Shown here: piece by piece, positions 17,739 through 29,650 of the stretch | Position numbering within the stretch: position 1 is the first letter of the stretch | Layout of the letters: every line of letters begins with the position of its first letter | Origin: Arcticibacter eurypsychrophilus | Lineage (GTDB): Bacteria > Bacteroidota > Bacteroidia > Sphingobacteriales > Sphingobacteriaceae | Length of the DNA: 64,000 bases | Assembly: GCF_001730525.1 (NCBI RefSeq) | Contig: NZ_MDFN01000022.1 | Location: 22,092 to 86,091, forward strand | Direction of reading: 5' to 3' | Program-made: the position numbers and the translations under genes | Notes under the pieces: model-generated | Seen by the model: only the letters and a program-made list of their open reading frames with translations | The model's database searches: none | Told to the model about the DNA's origin: nothing

Positions 17739-18716
17739 ATGAACAAGAGCTTAATTATGTTGGGAATTGCAGCGTTAGCGTTTACTAGCTGCAAACAGTT
17801 TAAAAAAGGTGAAGGTGATATGCAGTATATTATCCACGAGGATAAAGATGGTGCTGCAATCAAAGAAGGTGACTTTATCGCTTTACATGCGATCCAAAAA
17901 ACTGAAGAAGATTCTACTTTATCTAATTCGTATGACTATGACAGGCCTATGTTTGTCGCAGAACAGAAATCTTCATTTAAAGGAGATATCTATGCTGCAT
18001 TAGCAATGCTAAGTGAAGGTGATAGTGCAACTTTCAAAATCAATCTGGATTCTTTGCAGGCAAAAATGAACATGCCAAAGCCAGCAAACACAAAAGGAAA
18101 GTACATGGTCTTTACTTTTAAGATTGACAAAGTAATTCCAAAAGGTACATTAACAGATAGTTTATTTCAGGGTAAAGTAGACCAATTTTTAAAGGCAGAA
18201 GTTGCTAAGGCTAAGAGTCAGGAAGCTGGTAAGATCAGTAGATTTATCGCTGCTAATGATTTGAAACCTACAGTAACGGCTTCAGGCTTAAATTATATAG
18301 TAGAAAAAGAAGGTAATGGTACAAAACCAGCAGTTGGAGATACCGTTAAATTAGATTATACAGGTAGCTTCCTTACAGGAAAAGTATTTGATACCAGTAT
18401 TCAGGCTGTAGCTAAAAAAGAACCAGGTTTGTTTAATGCAATGCGCCCTTACACACCTATGAAGGTCCCTGCAGGTGTACATGCTACAATTCCAGGTTTT
18501 GATGAAGGCTTATTGTTATTATCAAAAGGAAGTAAGGTTAAATTTATTATTCCTTCTAGTTTAGCTTATGGCGAACAAGGAAGTCAGATTATTCCTCCTT
18601 TTATGCCATTAGTATTTGAAATGGAAGTGTTGGAAATTATTAAACCTAAACCAGGTTCTCCTGCTCCAGTAATTGCTCCAGCTCCGGCTCCAGTTGGTGC
18701 TCAGGGTAAAAAATAA
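17739..18716 (+). CDS. FKBP-type peptidyl-prolyl isomerase, lipoprotein
   Basis: MNKSLIMLGIAALAFTSCKQF is a lipoprotein signal with the lipid Cys near residue 19. The protein has 325 residues. The C-terminal FKBP domain (about 190-300) shows GDTVKLDYTGSFLTGKVFDTS, IPGFDEGLLLLSKGSKVKFI and PSSLAYGEQG; the region before it resembles a second, degenerate FKBP-like module. It probably assists folding of exported proteins from the inner face of the outer membrane or the periplasm. The tail is rich in Pro-Ala. A second FKBP gene follows directly, making a tandem pair. Confidence 0.9.
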   Translation: MNKSLIMLGIAALAFTSCKQFKKGEGDMQYIIHEDKDGAAIKEGDFIALHAIQKTEEDSTLSNSYDYDRPMFVAEQKSSFKGDIYAALAMLSEGDSATFKINLDSLQAKMNMPKPANTKGKYMVFTFKIDKVIPKGTLTDSLFQGKVDQFLKAEVAKAKSQEAGKISRFIAANDLKPTVTASGLNYIVEKEGNGTKPAVGDTVKLDYTGSFLTGKVFDTSIQAVAKKEPGLFNAMRPYTPMKVPAGVHATIPGFDEGLLLLSKGSKVKFIIPSSLAYGEQGSQIIPPFMPLVFEMEVLEIIKPKPGSPAPVIAPAPAPVGAQGKK

Positions 18717-18744
18717 TAACTTATTTCTTATATTAAAATTTAAC

Positions 18745-18785
18745 AAACATCCGGCTGATGCATATTCAGCCGGATGTTTAATTTT
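18745..18785 (+). terminator. Terminator-like hairpin between the two FKBP genes
   Basis: AAACATCCGGCTGA (18745-18758) pairs perfectly with TCAGCCGGATGTTT (18766-18779) and runs into TTTAATTTT. It sits in the 78-base gap before the second FKBP gene and should reduce read-through. Confidence 0.75.
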
Positions 18786-18794
18786 AAATCTCAT

Positions 18795-19838
18795 ATGAAA
18801 ACTGCAAATTTAATCATGGCATTGTTGGTTGTGCTGAGTGTTCAGGTATTTGGACAGGCTAAGCCCGATTTAAAGCAATTGCCCAATGGAGTTCAGTATC
18901 AAATTTATACCAAAGGCACAGCGGCCCGAATAAAATTAAATGATGTAATTACCTTTAATTTTACTCAAAAAACGGATAAGGATTCTGTTTTATTCAGCTC
19001 ATTTGCATCAGGCAAGCCTGTTACAATAGCTGTGGAGCCATCGAAGAGTATTTCGGATTTGATGTATTTCTTTCCGATGCTTGGATTGAAAGATAGTGCA
19101 TTTGTGAAGATACCCAGTGATTCTTTATTTAAAGATGGCCAAATGGAACGTCCATCTTTCTTTCCTAAGGGAAGTACACTTCAGTTTGTTTTAAAAGTTG
19201 AGAATGTTCAGTCTATGGAGGCTGCAATGGCTGAACGTCAAAAGATGATGGATGTACAGGCTAAAGCCGCTGATTCTTTAAAAACAAATGAACTGCGTAT
19301 TATGGATGCTTTTGTAGCAGAAAATAAGTTGGTGGTCACACAAACACCTTCCGGTTTACGGTATTTAATTCTGACTCCTTCTTCGAAGCTGAAACCTGCT
19401 GCAGGCGACACGGTAGAAGTAAATTACATTGGACGGACCTTAAATGGTAAAACCTTTGATTCCAGTATTGAGGCAGAAGCTAAAAAGGCTGGCCTGGAAC
19501 AACCGGGTCGTAATTATGAGCCGATTAGTTTTGTAGTTGGACAGGGAGAAGTAATTCCTGGGTGGGATGAGGCGCTATTGCTGATGAATGAAGGATCAAA
19601 AGGACGCTTTCTAATTCCTTCTGCACTTGCTTACGGACCTAAGGGTGCCGGCCAGGATATCGCTCCTTTTAGCACGCTTGATTTCCAGGTAGAATTAGTG
19701 AAAGTGAAACCTGCTAAAAAAGTTGTAGCCACCACTAAACCTGCCGTAGCAGTGAAAAAAACGGTGTCAGTTAAGAAAGTGACCCCTAAGACAAAATCTA
19801 CAGTTAAGAAGAAGGTTGTGACCTCTAAGACAAAATAA
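18795..19838 (+). CDS. FKBP-type peptidyl-prolyl isomerase, exported, with Lys-rich tail
   Basis: I choose the ATG at 18795 (MKTANLIMALLVVLSVQVFG, a clean signal peptide with cleavage after FGQA). The upstream ATG at 18774 lies inside the preceding terminator hairpin. The protein has 347 residues. The FKBP domain (about 195-300) contains GDTVEVNYIGRTLNGKTFDSS, IPGWDEALLLMNEGSKGRFL and PSALAYGPKGAG. The last 45 residues are a Lys/Thr/Val repeat (VKKVTPKTKSTVKKK), perhaps for binding polyanions. It is a tandem relative of the upstream FKBP gene but lacks the lipid Cys. Confidence 0.88.
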   Translation: MKTANLIMALLVVLSVQVFGQAKPDLKQLPNGVQYQIYTKGTAARIKLNDVITFNFTQKTDKDSVLFSSFASGKPVTIAVEPSKSISDLMYFFPMLGLKDSAFVKIPSDSLFKDGQMERPSFFPKGSTLQFVLKVENVQSMEAAMAERQKMMDVQAKAADSLKTNELRIMDAFVAENKLVVTQTPSGLRYLILTPSSKLKPAAGDTVEVNYIGRTLNGKTFDSSIEAEAKKAGLEQPGRNYEPISFVVGQGEVIPGWDEALLLMNEGSKGRFLIPSALAYGPKGAGQDIAPFSTLDFQVELVKVKPAKKVVATTKPAVAVKKTVSVKKVTPKTKSTVKKKVVTSKTK

Positions 19839-19982
19839 GCTGTCATATTGTCATCGTAAACAATTTCATTATTGTCTGCTATTACTTTTCCATGTGTCAA
19901 ACAGTTGAATTATAAGCTTGGCATAAGCATTGATAAGTAAGAAGTAGTTATTGAATTAAGAAATAATAAAGAAGAATATAAT

Positions 19983-21893
19983 ATGTCAAAGATTATTGGT
20001 ATCGACTTAGGAACAACAAACTCTTGCGTTGCCGTAATGGAAGGTAATGAGCCTGTAGTTATAGCCAACAGCGAGGGAAAACGCACAACTCCATCAATTG
20101 TTGCGTTTGTTGAAAACGGAGAACGTAAAGTAGGTGATCCTGCAAAACGTCAAGCAATTACAAATCCAACAAAAACGATCTACTCTATTAAGCGTTTCAT
20201 GGGAAACAGCTTTAATGAAGTAACGAAGGAATCATCACGTGTACCATACACTGTATTAAAAGGTGATAACAATACACCACGTGTTGATATTGACGGTCGT
20301 AAATACACTCCTCAGGAAATTTCAGCAATGATTCTTCAGAAGATGAAGAAAACAGCAGAAGATTTCTTAGGCCATGAAGTAACAGAAGCGGTTATTACTG
20401 TTCCTGCTTATTTCAATGATGCGCAACGTCAGGCTACTAAAGAAGCTGGAGAAATTGCAGGTCTAACTGTTAAAAGAATTATAAATGAACCGACTGCAGC
20501 TGCTTTAGCATACGGTTTGGACAAAGCACATAGAGATATGAAAATTGCTGTGTTCGACTGTGGTGGTGGTACTCATGACGTGTCAATCCTTGAATTAGGT
20601 GATGGTGTGTTTGAAGTTAAGTCAACTGATGGTGACACTCACCTTGGTGGAGATGACTTTGACCATGTGATCATTGACTGGTTAACTACAGAGTTTAAGG
20701 CAGAGAATGGTATGGACCTTGCAAAAGATCCTATGGCTCTTCAACGTTTAAAAGAAGCTGCAGAAAAAGCGAAGATTGAATTATCAAGCTCTACTCAAAC
20801 TGAGATCAACCTTCCTTATATCACTGCTGATCAAAATGGACCGAAGCACCTTGTACGGACTTTAAGTCGTGCTAAATTTGAGCAATTGGCAGACAGTTTG
20901 ATCAAACGTACTATTGAGCCTTGTCGTTCAGCTTTGAAAAACGCTGGATTGACTATTGCAGACATTGATGAAGTGATCTTAGTAGGTGGTTCTACTCGTA
21001 TTCCTGCTATTCAGGATGCAGTAAAAGCATTCTTTGGTAAAGAACCTTCTAAAGGTGTTAACCCAGATGAAGTTGTAGCTATTGGTGCAGCAATTCAGGG
21101 TGGTGTGTTAACAGGAGAAGTGAAAGATGTATTGCTTCTTGATGTTACTCCACTTTCTTTAGGTATTGAAACTATGGGTAGTGTAATGACTAAATTAATT
21201 GAGTCTAACACCACTATTCCAAGTAAGAAATCTGAAACTTTCTCTACTGCATCAGACAATCAACCATCTGTAGAAATTCATATTCTTCAGGGTGAGCGTC
21301 CTATGGCAAACCAGAATCGTACTATTGGACGTTTCCACTTAGATGGACTTCCACCAGCACCTCGTGGTATACCTCAAATCGAAGTAACTTTTGATATTGA
21401 TGCGAATGGTATCTTACATGTATCTGCCAAAGATAAAGCAACAGGTAAGGAACAGAAAATTCGTATCGAGGCATCTTCCGGTTTAACAGACGAAGAGATT
21501 AAGAAGATGAAGTTGGAAGCAGAAGAAAATGCTGATTCCGATAAAAAAGCAAGGGAAGAAATCGACAAGCTTAACGCTGCCGATGCACTTATATTCTCAA
21601 CTGAAAAACAGTTAAAAGAGTATGGTGATAAAATCCCTGCTGAGAAAAAAGCGCCTATCGAAAGTGCTTTCACTAAATTGAAAGATGCTTACGCTGCTAA
21701 AAGCTTTGCTGATATTGACGTAGCTCAGGAAGAATTGCAAGCCGCTTGGAATGTAGCTTCTGAAGATATGTACAAGGGAACGCAAGATGCGGGTGCTCAG
21801 GGTGCTCCTAATCCAGGACCTGGTGCTGCTAATGGAAATGCAGCCAGCAATGGTGACACAGTTACTGATGTTGACTTCGAAGAAGTAAAATAA
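19983..21893 (+). CDS. dnaK: Hsp70 chaperone DnaK
   Basis: The 636-residue protein is a complete DnaK. The actin-like ATPase domain (1-380) has [34 protein letters not shown] and [13 protein letters not shown]. The substrate-binding domain has [16 protein letters not shown] and [17 protein letters not shown], and the lid ends in a Gly/Ala/Asn-rich linker with a DFEEVK tail. The phosphate-2 motif reads [10 protein letters not shown] instead of the commoner DLGGGTFDVS. It refolds and protects proteins with DnaJ and GrpE, neither of which is in this window. A terminator follows. Confidence 0.97.
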   Translation: MSKIIGIDLGTTNSCVAVMEGNEPVVIANSEGKRTTPSIVAFVENGERKVGDPAKRQAITNPTKTIYSIKRFMGNSFNEVTKESSRVPYTVLKGDNNTPRVDIDGRKYTPQEISAMILQKMKKTAEDFLGHEVTEAVITVPAYFNDAQRQATKEAGEIAGLTVKRIINEPTAAALAYGLDKAHRDMKIAVFDCGGGTHDVSILELGDGVFEVKSTDGDTHLGGDDFDHVIIDWLTTEFKAENGMDLAKDPMALQRLKEAAEKAKIELSSSTQTEINLPYITADQNGPKHLVRTLSRAKFEQLADSLIKRTIEPCRSALKNAGLTIADIDEVILVGGSTRIPAIQDAVKAFFGKEPSKGVNPDEVVAIGAAIQGGVLTGEVKDVLLLDVTPLSLGIETMGSVMTKLIESNTTIPSKKSETFSTASDNQPSVEIHILQGERPMANQNRTIGRFHLDGLPPAPRGIPQIEVTFDIDANGILHVSAKDKATGKEQKIRIEASSGLTDEEIKKMKLEAEENADSDKKAREEIDKLNAADALIFSTEKQLKEYGDKIPAEKKAPIESAFTKLKDAYAAKSFADIDVAQEELQAAWNVASEDMYKGTQDAGAQGAPNPGPGAANGNAASNGDTVTDVDFEEVK

Positions 21894-21911
21894 TTAAGTA
21901 ATTTTTAATTT

Positions 21912-21945
21912 AAAAAGCCGTTTCAGTTTTCTGAAGCGGCTTTTT
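21912..21945 (+). terminator. Rho-independent terminator of dnaK
   Basis: AAAAAGCCGTTTCAG (21912-21926) and CTGAAGCGGCTTTTT (21931-21945) form a near-perfect 15-bp stem with a TTTT loop, ending in a T-run, 18 bases after the dnaK stop. Confidence 0.9.
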
Positions 21946-21973
21946 GTTGTTGTAATAAACGATATTTGCAGTA

Positions 21974-22738
21974 ATGACCTTTACGGATACACATACACAC
22001 CTCTATTATGAGACGGATACTGAGAATCGTAAATTGCTAATGGAGCGATGTTTCTCTAATGATGTTACCCGTCTATTTCTTCCTAATGTTGATCTGGATA
22101 CAGTTCCTTTAGTTTTAGCACTGACTAATGCCTACCCTGAAAACTGTTTTCCTATGCTAGGACTCCATCCTTGTAATGTAAAGGAGGATTATTTAAAGGA
22201 ACTTCAATCGCTTGAAAATATAAATTTACCTTCCATTGTGGCCATAGGTGAAATAGGTATTGACCTCCATTGGGATAAAACAACGCTGGTCTTTCAACAA
22301 GATGCGTTTTTGAAGCAGATTAAATGGGCGAAAGAGCTGGATCTTCCTATTGTGATTCATTGTAGAGAGGCTTTCGATGAGGTATATGAAATACTGCTTG
22401 CAGAAAAAGATGCTAAATTGAGAGGAATATTTCATTGTTTTTCTGGAACTCTGGAACAAGCACAACATATCATAGCGTTAGGTTTTTATTTAGGCATAGG
22501 AGGGGTGGTAACCTATAAAAATGCTGGATTAGATAAAATACTTGTGGATATTGATATACAAAATATAGTGTTAGAAACGGATTCTCCCTATTTAGCGCCG
22601 GTGCCTTACAGGGGGAAATCGAATGAAAGTAGCTATTTACCCTACATTGCTGCAAGGGTTGCAGTGATTAAAAATTTACGGATAGATGAGGTCGCAGAAC
22701 TTACCACTAAAAATTCTAAACGAATATTTGGTGTCTGA
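21974..22738 (+). CDS. TatD-family metal-dependent hydrolase
   Basis: The 254-residue TIM-barrel protein has the TatD metal-binding motifs in order: DTHTHLYYE (HxH), AIGEIGIDLHWD (Glu ligand), IVIHCREAF, HCFSG and ETDSPYLAP (Asp ligand). TatD enzymes are Mg-dependent 3'-5' exonucleases on single-stranded DNA or RNA and act on D-Tyr-tRNA-like substrates in some reports. The asparaginase gene starts about 50 bases downstream on the same strand, a pairing often seen in Bacteroidetes, so co-transcription is likely. Confidence 0.9.
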   Translation: MTFTDTHTHLYYETDTENRKLLMERCFSNDVTRLFLPNVDLDTVPLVLALTNAYPENCFPMLGLHPCNVKEDYLKELQSLENINLPSIVAIGEIGIDLHWDKTTLVFQQDAFLKQIKWAKELDLPIVIHCREAFDEVYEILLAEKDAKLRGIFHCFSGTLEQAQHIIALGFYLGIGGVVTYKNAGLDKILVDIDIQNIVLETDSPYLAPVPYRGKSNESSYLPYIAARVAVIKNLRIDEVAELTTKNSKRIFGV

Positions 22739-22788
22739 GAGTTGCATTCCTTTTATATCTTTATCAAAAATAACAGAGCTGAGTTAAA

Positions 22789-23835
22789 ATGACAAAGGTA
22801 CTCATCATTTATACCGGAGGAACCATAGGCATGGTACATGATAGGGTCACGGGTACATTGATGCCTCTTGACTTTAACCTGATTACCGAAAATGTTCCAG
22901 AACTTAAGCGCCTGAATTATGAAATAACAGTTTATTCATTCCCTGAAATAATAGATTCATCTAATATGACACCGGATGTATGGATTGAACTGGCGGAAAT
23001 TATTGAAAAGAATTATGCTATTTACGATGGCTTTGTAGTACTACATGGCACGGATACAATGGCATTTACAGCATCTGCTTTAAGCTTTATGCTGGAAGGC
23101 TTAAACAAGCCGGTTATTTTTACAGGAGCACAACTGCCAATAGGGGAGATCAGAACGGATGCAAAGGAAAATTTAATAACTGCTCTGGAAATTGCATCTG
23201 CTAAGCAAAATGGTAAAGCCAGAGTGCCTGAAGTATGTATTTACTTTGATTTTCAGCTGTTTAGAGGGAATAGGGCATTTAAATATAATTCCGCTAAGTT
23301 CGAAGCTTTCCGGTCTCCTAACTATCCCGTACTTGCTGAAGCGGGTGTTCATTTAAGATTCAATGATTCGAGTATCCGGAAATGTGACGACTGTATTTTC
23401 AAAGTGCATAAAAAGCTAAACAATTCTATTGCTATCTTAAAGTTATATCCGGGAATAAGTGCTGAAACGGTTAAAGCAATCGTAAATTCAGAGGCTAGCG
23501 CTATTATTCTAGAGAGTTTTGGGGCTGGTAATACTTCTACCGAAGAGTGGTTCCTAAACTGTCTGCAAGCTGCGCTGAATAAGGGTAAGGTGATCCTGGA
23601 TATTTCACAGTGTAAGGTAGGAACAGTTGAACTTGGGAGATATGAAACTAGTCGCCCATTGAAAGATATGGGAATAGCAAGTGGTTTTGATATGAGTTAT
23701 GAAGCTGCTGTAACCAAGCTGATGTTCCTGTTAGGAAGAGGATATACAGTCGATCGTATTTCGCATTTACTGGAAACTAATTTGCGCGGAGAGTTGAGTA
23801 AATCATCTCCTGTAGCGACGAAAACAGTTTTTTAA
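22789..23835 (+). CDS. ansA: Type I L-asparaginase
   Basis: The 348-residue cytoplasmic-type asparaginase has the catalytic Thr in IIYTGGTIGM at the N-terminus. The second catalytic triad is in VVLHGTDTMAFTASALSFM, and FTGAQLPIGEIRTDAKENL is a family signature. There is no signal peptide, which fits the low-affinity type I enzyme that hydrolyses Asn to Asp and ammonia. It follows tatD. Confidence 0.93.
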   Translation: MTKVLIIYTGGTIGMVHDRVTGTLMPLDFNLITENVPELKRLNYEITVYSFPEIIDSSNMTPDVWIELAEIIEKNYAIYDGFVVLHGTDTMAFTASALSFMLEGLNKPVIFTGAQLPIGEIRTDAKENLITALEIASAKQNGKARVPEVCIYFDFQLFRGNRAFKYNSAKFEAFRSPNYPVLAEAGVHLRFNDSSIRKCDDCIFKVHKKLNNSIAILKLYPGISAETVKAIVNSEASAIILESFGAGNTSTEEWFLNCLQAALNKGKVILDISQCKVGTVELGRYETSRPLKDMGIASGFDMSYEAAVTKLMFLLGRGYTVDRISHLLETNLRGELSKSSPVATKTVF

Positions 23836-23895
23836 TATTTATTTTCCAAAGGGTGGTTTCTTGTGACATAAATTCTTAGTTTTGCATCCCATAAA

Positions 23896-23983
23896 GGATA
23901 GGTGTCTGAGTGGCCGAAAGAGCACGCTTGGAAAGCGTGTATACCTCAAAAGGGTATCGAGGGTTCGAATCCCTCCCTCTCCG
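23896..23983 (+). tRNA. tRNA-Ser (anticodon GGA)
   Basis: An 88-base cloverleaf with a long variable arm is visible. The anticodon loop is CTTGGAAAG within the stem CACGC/GCGTG. The variable arm TATACCT...AGGGTAT is typical of class II Ser tRNA, and the T-arm GAGGGTTCGAATCCCTC pairs perfectly. The acceptor stem GGATAGG/CCTCTCC has one T-C mismatch at the fourth pair, where tRNA-Ser usually has a Watson-Crick pair. CCA is not encoded. It reads serine UCC (and UCU) codons. Confidence 0.95.
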
Positions 23984-24010
23984 CAAGATAATTTTCCAAA
24001 GACAGTCAAA

Positions 24011-24039
24011 AGCCTGCAATCATCTGATTGCAGGCTTTT
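24011..24039 (+). terminator. Terminator downstream of tRNA-Ser
   Basis: AGCCTGCAATC (24011-24021) pairs perfectly with GATTGCAGGCT (24026-24036) around a four-base loop and is followed by TTT. Confidence 0.85.
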
Positions 24040-24305
24040 GTGTTAAAGACGAAATTTTATTTTTATTCAAAAAAAGCAGCGAAAAGTTTAATTAGATGAG
24101 TTCTTTTATGACTATCTACCTCATTAAGCAGATTCTTTGAGGTATGGATAATATATAATTTGCAATCTATATAAAAATAGTACTAGTACAGTAAGCACAT
24201 AAAATTTAGAGAATACCTAACCAATAAAAGGAACGAATAGGTTTTATACACAGAAAGATCATAGATAATTGTGAACTGTTTACTAATTTATATATCTTAG
24301 TAAAA
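24040..24305. other. Intergenic stretch before the thiamin operon
   Basis: AT-rich, with no convincing gene. The promoter of the thiamin operon should lie near 24270-24300, where TTGTGAAC is followed after about 15 bases by TATATCTTAG, an imperfect version of the Bacteroidetes -33/-7 pair. Confidence 0.4.
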
Positions 24306-24306
24306 C

Positions 24307-24384
24307 TTTAGGGGTGCGTTACGCTGAGAAATACCCTTTGAACCTGATGCAGTTAGTACTGCCGAAGGGAAAAGTGAAACAACT
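24307..24384 (+). ncRNA. TPP riboswitch aptamer (THI element)
   Basis: The conserved THI-box segments are present in order: GGGGTGC at 24311, CTGAGA at 24323, ACCCTTTGAACCTGAT at 24333, CAGTTAGTACTGC, and GAAGGGAAAAGTG closing the aptamer. It binds thiamin pyrophosphate and lies directly upstream of the thi genes, so TPP should switch the operon off. Confidence 0.95.
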
Positions 24385-24405
24385 TCCAAAGGTTGTTTTT
24401 CCTTC
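24377..24405 (+). terminator. Expression-platform terminator of the TPP riboswitch
   Basis: AAACAACTT (24377-24385) and AGGTTGTTT (24390-24398) form a 9-bp stem with one G-U pair, followed by TTCCTTCCTT. It begins inside the 3' edge of the aptamer, so aptamer folding and terminator folding can be linked. This points to control at transcription termination. Confidence 0.65.
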
Positions 24406-24445
24406 CTTAATATGGGTGCATTCCTATTGTTAGAAATTCTGATAA

Positions 24446-24649
24446 ATGGACATTACCGTAAATCAAAAAACGTATTCCGTAGCTGATGTTTGCTCCTTGC
24501 AGCAAATAATTAGCGTTGTTCTGCACTCTCCCTTTAGTGGTATAGCTGTAGCTATTAATCAAAAAATTATATCCAAAAACGATTGGGAATCTCACTTCCT
24601 GGAATCTGGAGACCATATTATCATCATCAAAGCAGCCCAAGGCGGATAA
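24446..24649 (+). CDS. thiS: Sulfur carrier protein ThiS
   Basis: The 67-residue ubiquitin-like protein starts MDITVNQKTYSVAD and ends in the required Gly-Gly (KAAQGG), the site of C-terminal thiocarboxylation. GIAVAINQKII and SGDHIIIIKAAQGG match ThiS. It donates sulfur to ThiG for the thiazole ring. It is the first gene of the riboswitch-controlled operon; thiC follows after 12 bases. ThiF, which adenylates ThiS, is not in this operon. Confidence 0.95.
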   Translation: MDITVNQKTYSVADVCSLQQIISVVLHSPFSGIAVAINQKIISKNDWESHFLESGDHIIIIKAAQGG

Positions 24650-24658
24650 TCAAATTAA

Positions 24659-26545
<1,887 letters not shown>

Positions 26546-26547
26546 TT

Positions 26548-27150
26548 ATGAAGATGATCGTAATTTCAAACCCAACGGACCTGACTGCTGAATGGAAAAC
26601 CATCAACACCTTGTTTGAATTAGGTTTGAAATACTTTCATCTCAGGAAACCGGATAGTGATATCAACAGTGTACGTGGTTTTTTAAAACGGCTAAACCCA
26701 AAGTATTATCCATATATCGCTTTGCATCAGTATCATGAACTGGCAGCAGAGTTTGGAATAAAAAGACTTCATTTCAGCGAACAGGCACGGAGGGAAACTA
26801 ACACCGCGAAGGTAGACATGTATCAGGAAAAAGGATATAGACTAAGCACCTCGATCCATGACCTTAGTATCATCAAAAGCTTAACTCATTTCGACTATGC
26901 TTTTTATGGCCCTGTATTTAACAGTCTCTCCAAACCTGGCTATCAAGGTGTGCTTGCTGAAAATTTCAAACTTGAACTTCCGGATAGAATAAAAATAATT
27001 GCTTTAGGCGGCATCACTCCAGCCAACATACATGCGATCAGGGAAATGAATTTTGATGGTGCAGCATTCATTGGCACGATATGGAACGAGCCTGAACATG
27101 CTATAGAAAATTTCAACTCATTAATAAAATACCAATATTTTGAACAATGA
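26548..27150 (+). CDS. ThiE/TenI-superfamily protein, probably thiazole tautomerase-like
   Basis: The 200-residue TIM-barrel protein of the thiamin phosphate synthase superfamily has FHLRKPDSD near the N-terminus, GPVFNSLSKPGY for the phosphate loop and ALGGITPANI near the C-terminus. It is shorter and more diverged than the ThiE encoded next to it, which overlaps it by four bases. Bacteroidetes thi operons commonly carry two such genes. The diverged one may be a TenI-type thiazole tautomerase or a second synthase; sequence alone does not decide. Confidence 0.75.
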   Translation: MKMIVISNPTDLTAEWKTINTLFELGLKYFHLRKPDSDINSVRGFLKRLNPKYYPYIALHQYHELAAEFGIKRLHFSEQARRETNTAKVDMYQEKGYRLSTSIHDLSIIKSLTHFDYAFYGPVFNSLSKPGYQGVLAENFKLELPDRIKIIALGGITPANIHAIREMNFDGAAFIGTIWNEPEHAIENFNSLIKYQYFEQ

Positions 27151-27791
27151 CAATTGATCAACTACATTATATATCGCAGCCTGCTGCTGATGGATCTCAT
27201 CTAACAGCCATCAAACAAGCACTGGAGGCAGGTTGTAAATGGATCCAGCTCCGAATTAAAAACCAGTCTCCTGAAGAAATCAGGGAATGCGCAGCAGAAG
27301 CGCTTAAGCTATGCAAGCTTCGAGGCGCAAAATTAATTATAAATGATCATCCTGAAATAGCACTTAGCATTGGTGCCGATGGTGTTCACTTGGGCTTAGA
27401 AGACATGCCGGTAGCTCTGGCACGTCAATTTGTAGGTAAAAATATGCTCATTGGAGGAACGGCCAATACCTTCCAGCATATTCAACAACGCGTGACAGAG
27501 GGTGTTGATTATATTGGTTTAGGCCCTTTTCGATTCACAACAACAAAAGAAAAATTAAGCCCCATATTAGGTCTCCAAGGGTATATTGATATCCTGAAAC
27601 AAATGGATGAAGCCCAAATCAGTATTCCTGTAATCGCAATAGGCGGAATATTACCTGGGGATCTCCAGGCAATTATAAACACAGGCGTTCATGGTATTGC
27701 CCTATCAGGAGCCATTACTTTCTCCAATAATAAGCAACAAACCGTTAAACAAGTATACGCAATCAAAAGAATCTATGTTAAAAATAGCTGA
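27147..27791 (+). CDS. thiE: Thiamin-phosphate synthase
   Basis: The 214-residue enzyme joins hydroxymethylpyrimidine diphosphate and thiazole phosphate. [55 protein letters not shown] and VIAIGGI are the canonical substrate and phosphate motifs. It overlaps the upstream TenI-like gene by four bases (ATGA) and its 3' end overlaps the thiG start by 17 bases, so translation is probably coupled. Confidence 0.93.
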   Translation: MTIDQLHYISQPAADGSHLTAIKQALEAGCKWIQLRIKNQSPEEIRECAAEALKLCKLRGAKLIINDHPEIALSIGADGVHLGLEDMPVALARQFVGKNMLIGGTANTFQHIQQRVTEGVDYIGLGPFRFTTTKEKLSPILGLQGYIDILKQMDEAQISIPVIAIGGILPGDLQAIINTGVHGIALSGAITFSNNKQQTVKQVYAIKRIYVKNS

Positions 27792-28542
27792 TAGAACGTT
27801 CAATTCCCGGTTGTTTACAGGAACAGGCAAATTTAGCTCTGCTGCAGTGATGGAGGAAGCTTTACTATCCTCCGGTTCTGAATTGGTAACAGTGGCACTC
27901 AAACGTGTTGACCTTAAAAAACATGATCATGATGATTTTCTGGTTCGACTGAAATATCCTCATATCCATTTATTACCCAATACTTCTGGTGTTCGAAATG
28001 CAAGGGAAGCAGTCTTTGCCGCTCAACTGGCAAGAGAAGCATTGGAAACAGACTGGATTAAACTGGAGATTCATCCAGATCCAAAATACTTAATGCCCGA
28101 TCCGATTGAAACATTAAAAGCAACAGAAGAACTGGCAAAATTGGGCTTCACTGTACTACCCTATATTCATGCGGATCCTGTTTTATGTAAAAGGTTAGAG
28201 GATGCAGGATCCGCAGCAGTGATGCCTTTAGGGTCTCCAATTGGTAGTAATAAAGGATTAAAGACCATTGACTTCCTTGAAATGATTATTAGCCAAAGCA
28301 ATGTTCCAGTCATTGTCGATGCTGGCATCGGCTCTCCTTCTGATGCCGCCTGGGCAATGGAAATTGGTGCTGATGCTGTGCTGGTAAACACGGCGATAGC
28401 TGTTTCTCAAAATCCGGTATTAATGGCACATGCATTTAAATTAGCCGTAGAAGCCGGAAGAATGGCCTTTAAAGCCAGACTCGCCAGCCCAATGAATTAT
28501 GCAGTTGCAAGTAGCCCCTTAACCTCCTTTTTAAATGAATAA
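27775..28542 (+). CDS. thiG: Thiazole synthase ThiG
   Basis: I choose the ATG at 27775 ([20 protein letters not shown], the standard ThiG start, 255 residues). A longer frame from 27691 merely reads through the end of thiE. The Schiff-base Lys lies in [19 protein letters not shown] and [20 protein letters not shown] are diagnostic. It builds the thiazole ring from deoxyxylulose phosphate, dehydroglycine and ThiS-thiocarboxylate. It overlaps thiH by eight bases. Confidence 0.95.
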   Translation: MLKIADRTFNSRLFTGTGKFSSAAVMEEALLSSGSELVTVALKRVDLKKHDHDDFLVRLKYPHIHLLPNTSGVRNAREAVFAAQLAREALETDWIKLEIHPDPKYLMPDPIETLKATEELAKLGFTVLPYIHADPVLCKRLEDAGSAAVMPLGSPIGSNKGLKTIDFLEMIISQSNVPVIVDAGIGSPSDAAWAMEIGADAVLVNTAIAVSQNPVLMAHAFKLAVEAGRMAFKARLASPMNYAVASSPLTSFLNE

Positions 28543-29650
28543 TTTTACAGAAGTTTTCAAAACCTTTGACTGGGAAGAAACGAAGAGAAGCATTTATGCT
28601 AAAACGAGTCAGGATGTCGAAAGAGCCCTGTCTACGCAAAAACGTACATTGGAAGACTTTAAAGCACTTATCTCTCCCTCCGCATCTGCTTATCTGGAAC
28701 AAATGGCAACTATTAGTCAGAAATTAACCCAGAAACGTTTTGGTAAAGTAATTCAGATGTATGTGCCACTTTACCTTTCCAATGAATGCAATAACATCTG
28801 CACCTATTGTGGGTTCAGTTATGATAATAAAGTCAGGCGTAAAACCCTCTCTAATATGGAAATTATGCAGGAAGTTGCTGTAATTAAGAAAATGGGGTAT
28901 GAGCATATTCTTTTAGTTACAGGTGAATCGAATCAAACCGTTCATGTAGATTATTTCAAAAAGGTACTTAACTTGATCCGTCCCCATTTCGCACATATAT
29001 CTATGGAGGTGCAACCACTTGACCTGGAAGATTATCAGCAGCTTACCCCTTATGGATTAAATACAGTATTGGTTTACCAGGAGACTTATCATCAGGAGGA
29101 TTATAAGAAACACCATCCCAAAGGGAAGAAGTCTAATTTTGATTATCGCTTGGAGACACCTGATCGACTCGGCAGGGCAGGCATCCATAAAATGGGCTTG
29201 GGTGTTTTAATAGGGCTGGAAGACTGGCGTACCGATTCTTTTTTTACTGCTCTGCACTTAGATTATCTGGAGAAAAAATATTGGCAAAGTAAATACAGCC
29301 TTTCATTTCCAAGACTAAGACCCTTTAGCGGTGGCTTGGAACCCAAAGTAACAATGAGCGACCGTGAGCTCGTGCAATTGATCTGTGCTTACCGTTTGTT
29401 CAATGAAGAAGTTGAACTTTCAATTTCTACCAGAGAATCCCCTTCTTTCAGAAATAATATCATCAAGTTAGGCATAACTGCTCTAAGTGCAGGATCCAAA
29501 ACCAATCCTGGAGGTTATGCGGTAGAGCCTGATTCGCTTGAGCAATTTGAAATTAGCGATGAGCGGAGTCCCGAAGAAATAGCGGAGATCATAGCTGCGC
29601 AAGGATACGAACCCGTTTGGAAAGACTGGGATAACAGTTTGGCTATCTAG
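28535..29650 (+). CDS. thiH: 2-iminoacetate synthase ThiH
   Basis: This 371-residue radical-SAM enzyme cleaves tyrosine to dehydroglycine for ThiG. The CxxxCxxC cluster motif is in [10 protein letters not shown] at about residue 85. [16 protein letters not shown] and the C-terminal [10 protein letters not shown] are family stretches. Use of ThiH rather than glycine oxidase ThiO suggests an oxygen-sensitive route. It is the last gene of the operon; thiF and thiD are not present. Its end overlaps the convergent deacetylase gene by eight bases. Confidence 0.95.
   Translation: MNNFTEVFKTFDWEETKRSIYAKTSQDVERALSTQKRTLEDFKALISPSASAYLEQMATISQKLTQKRFGKVIQMYVPLYLSNECNNICTYCGFSYDNKVRRKTLSNMEIMQEVAVIKKMGYEHILLVTGESNQTVHVDYFKKVLNLIRPHFAHISMEVQPLDLEDYQQLTPYGLNTVLVYQETYHQEDYKKHHPKGKKSNFDYRLETPDRLGRAGIHKMGLGVLIGLEDWRTDSFFTALHLDYLEKKYWQSKYSLSFPRLRPFSGGLEPKVTMSDRELVQLICAYRLFNEEVELSISTRESPSFRNNIIKLGITALSAGSKTNPGGYAVEPDSLEQFEISDERSPEEIAEIIAAQGYEPVWKDWDNSLAI

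Noticed and set aside
27691..27774. Longer N-terminus for ThiG
   Set aside because: The extra codons overlap the thiE coding end and do not resemble ThiG; the ATG at 27775 gives the standard start.
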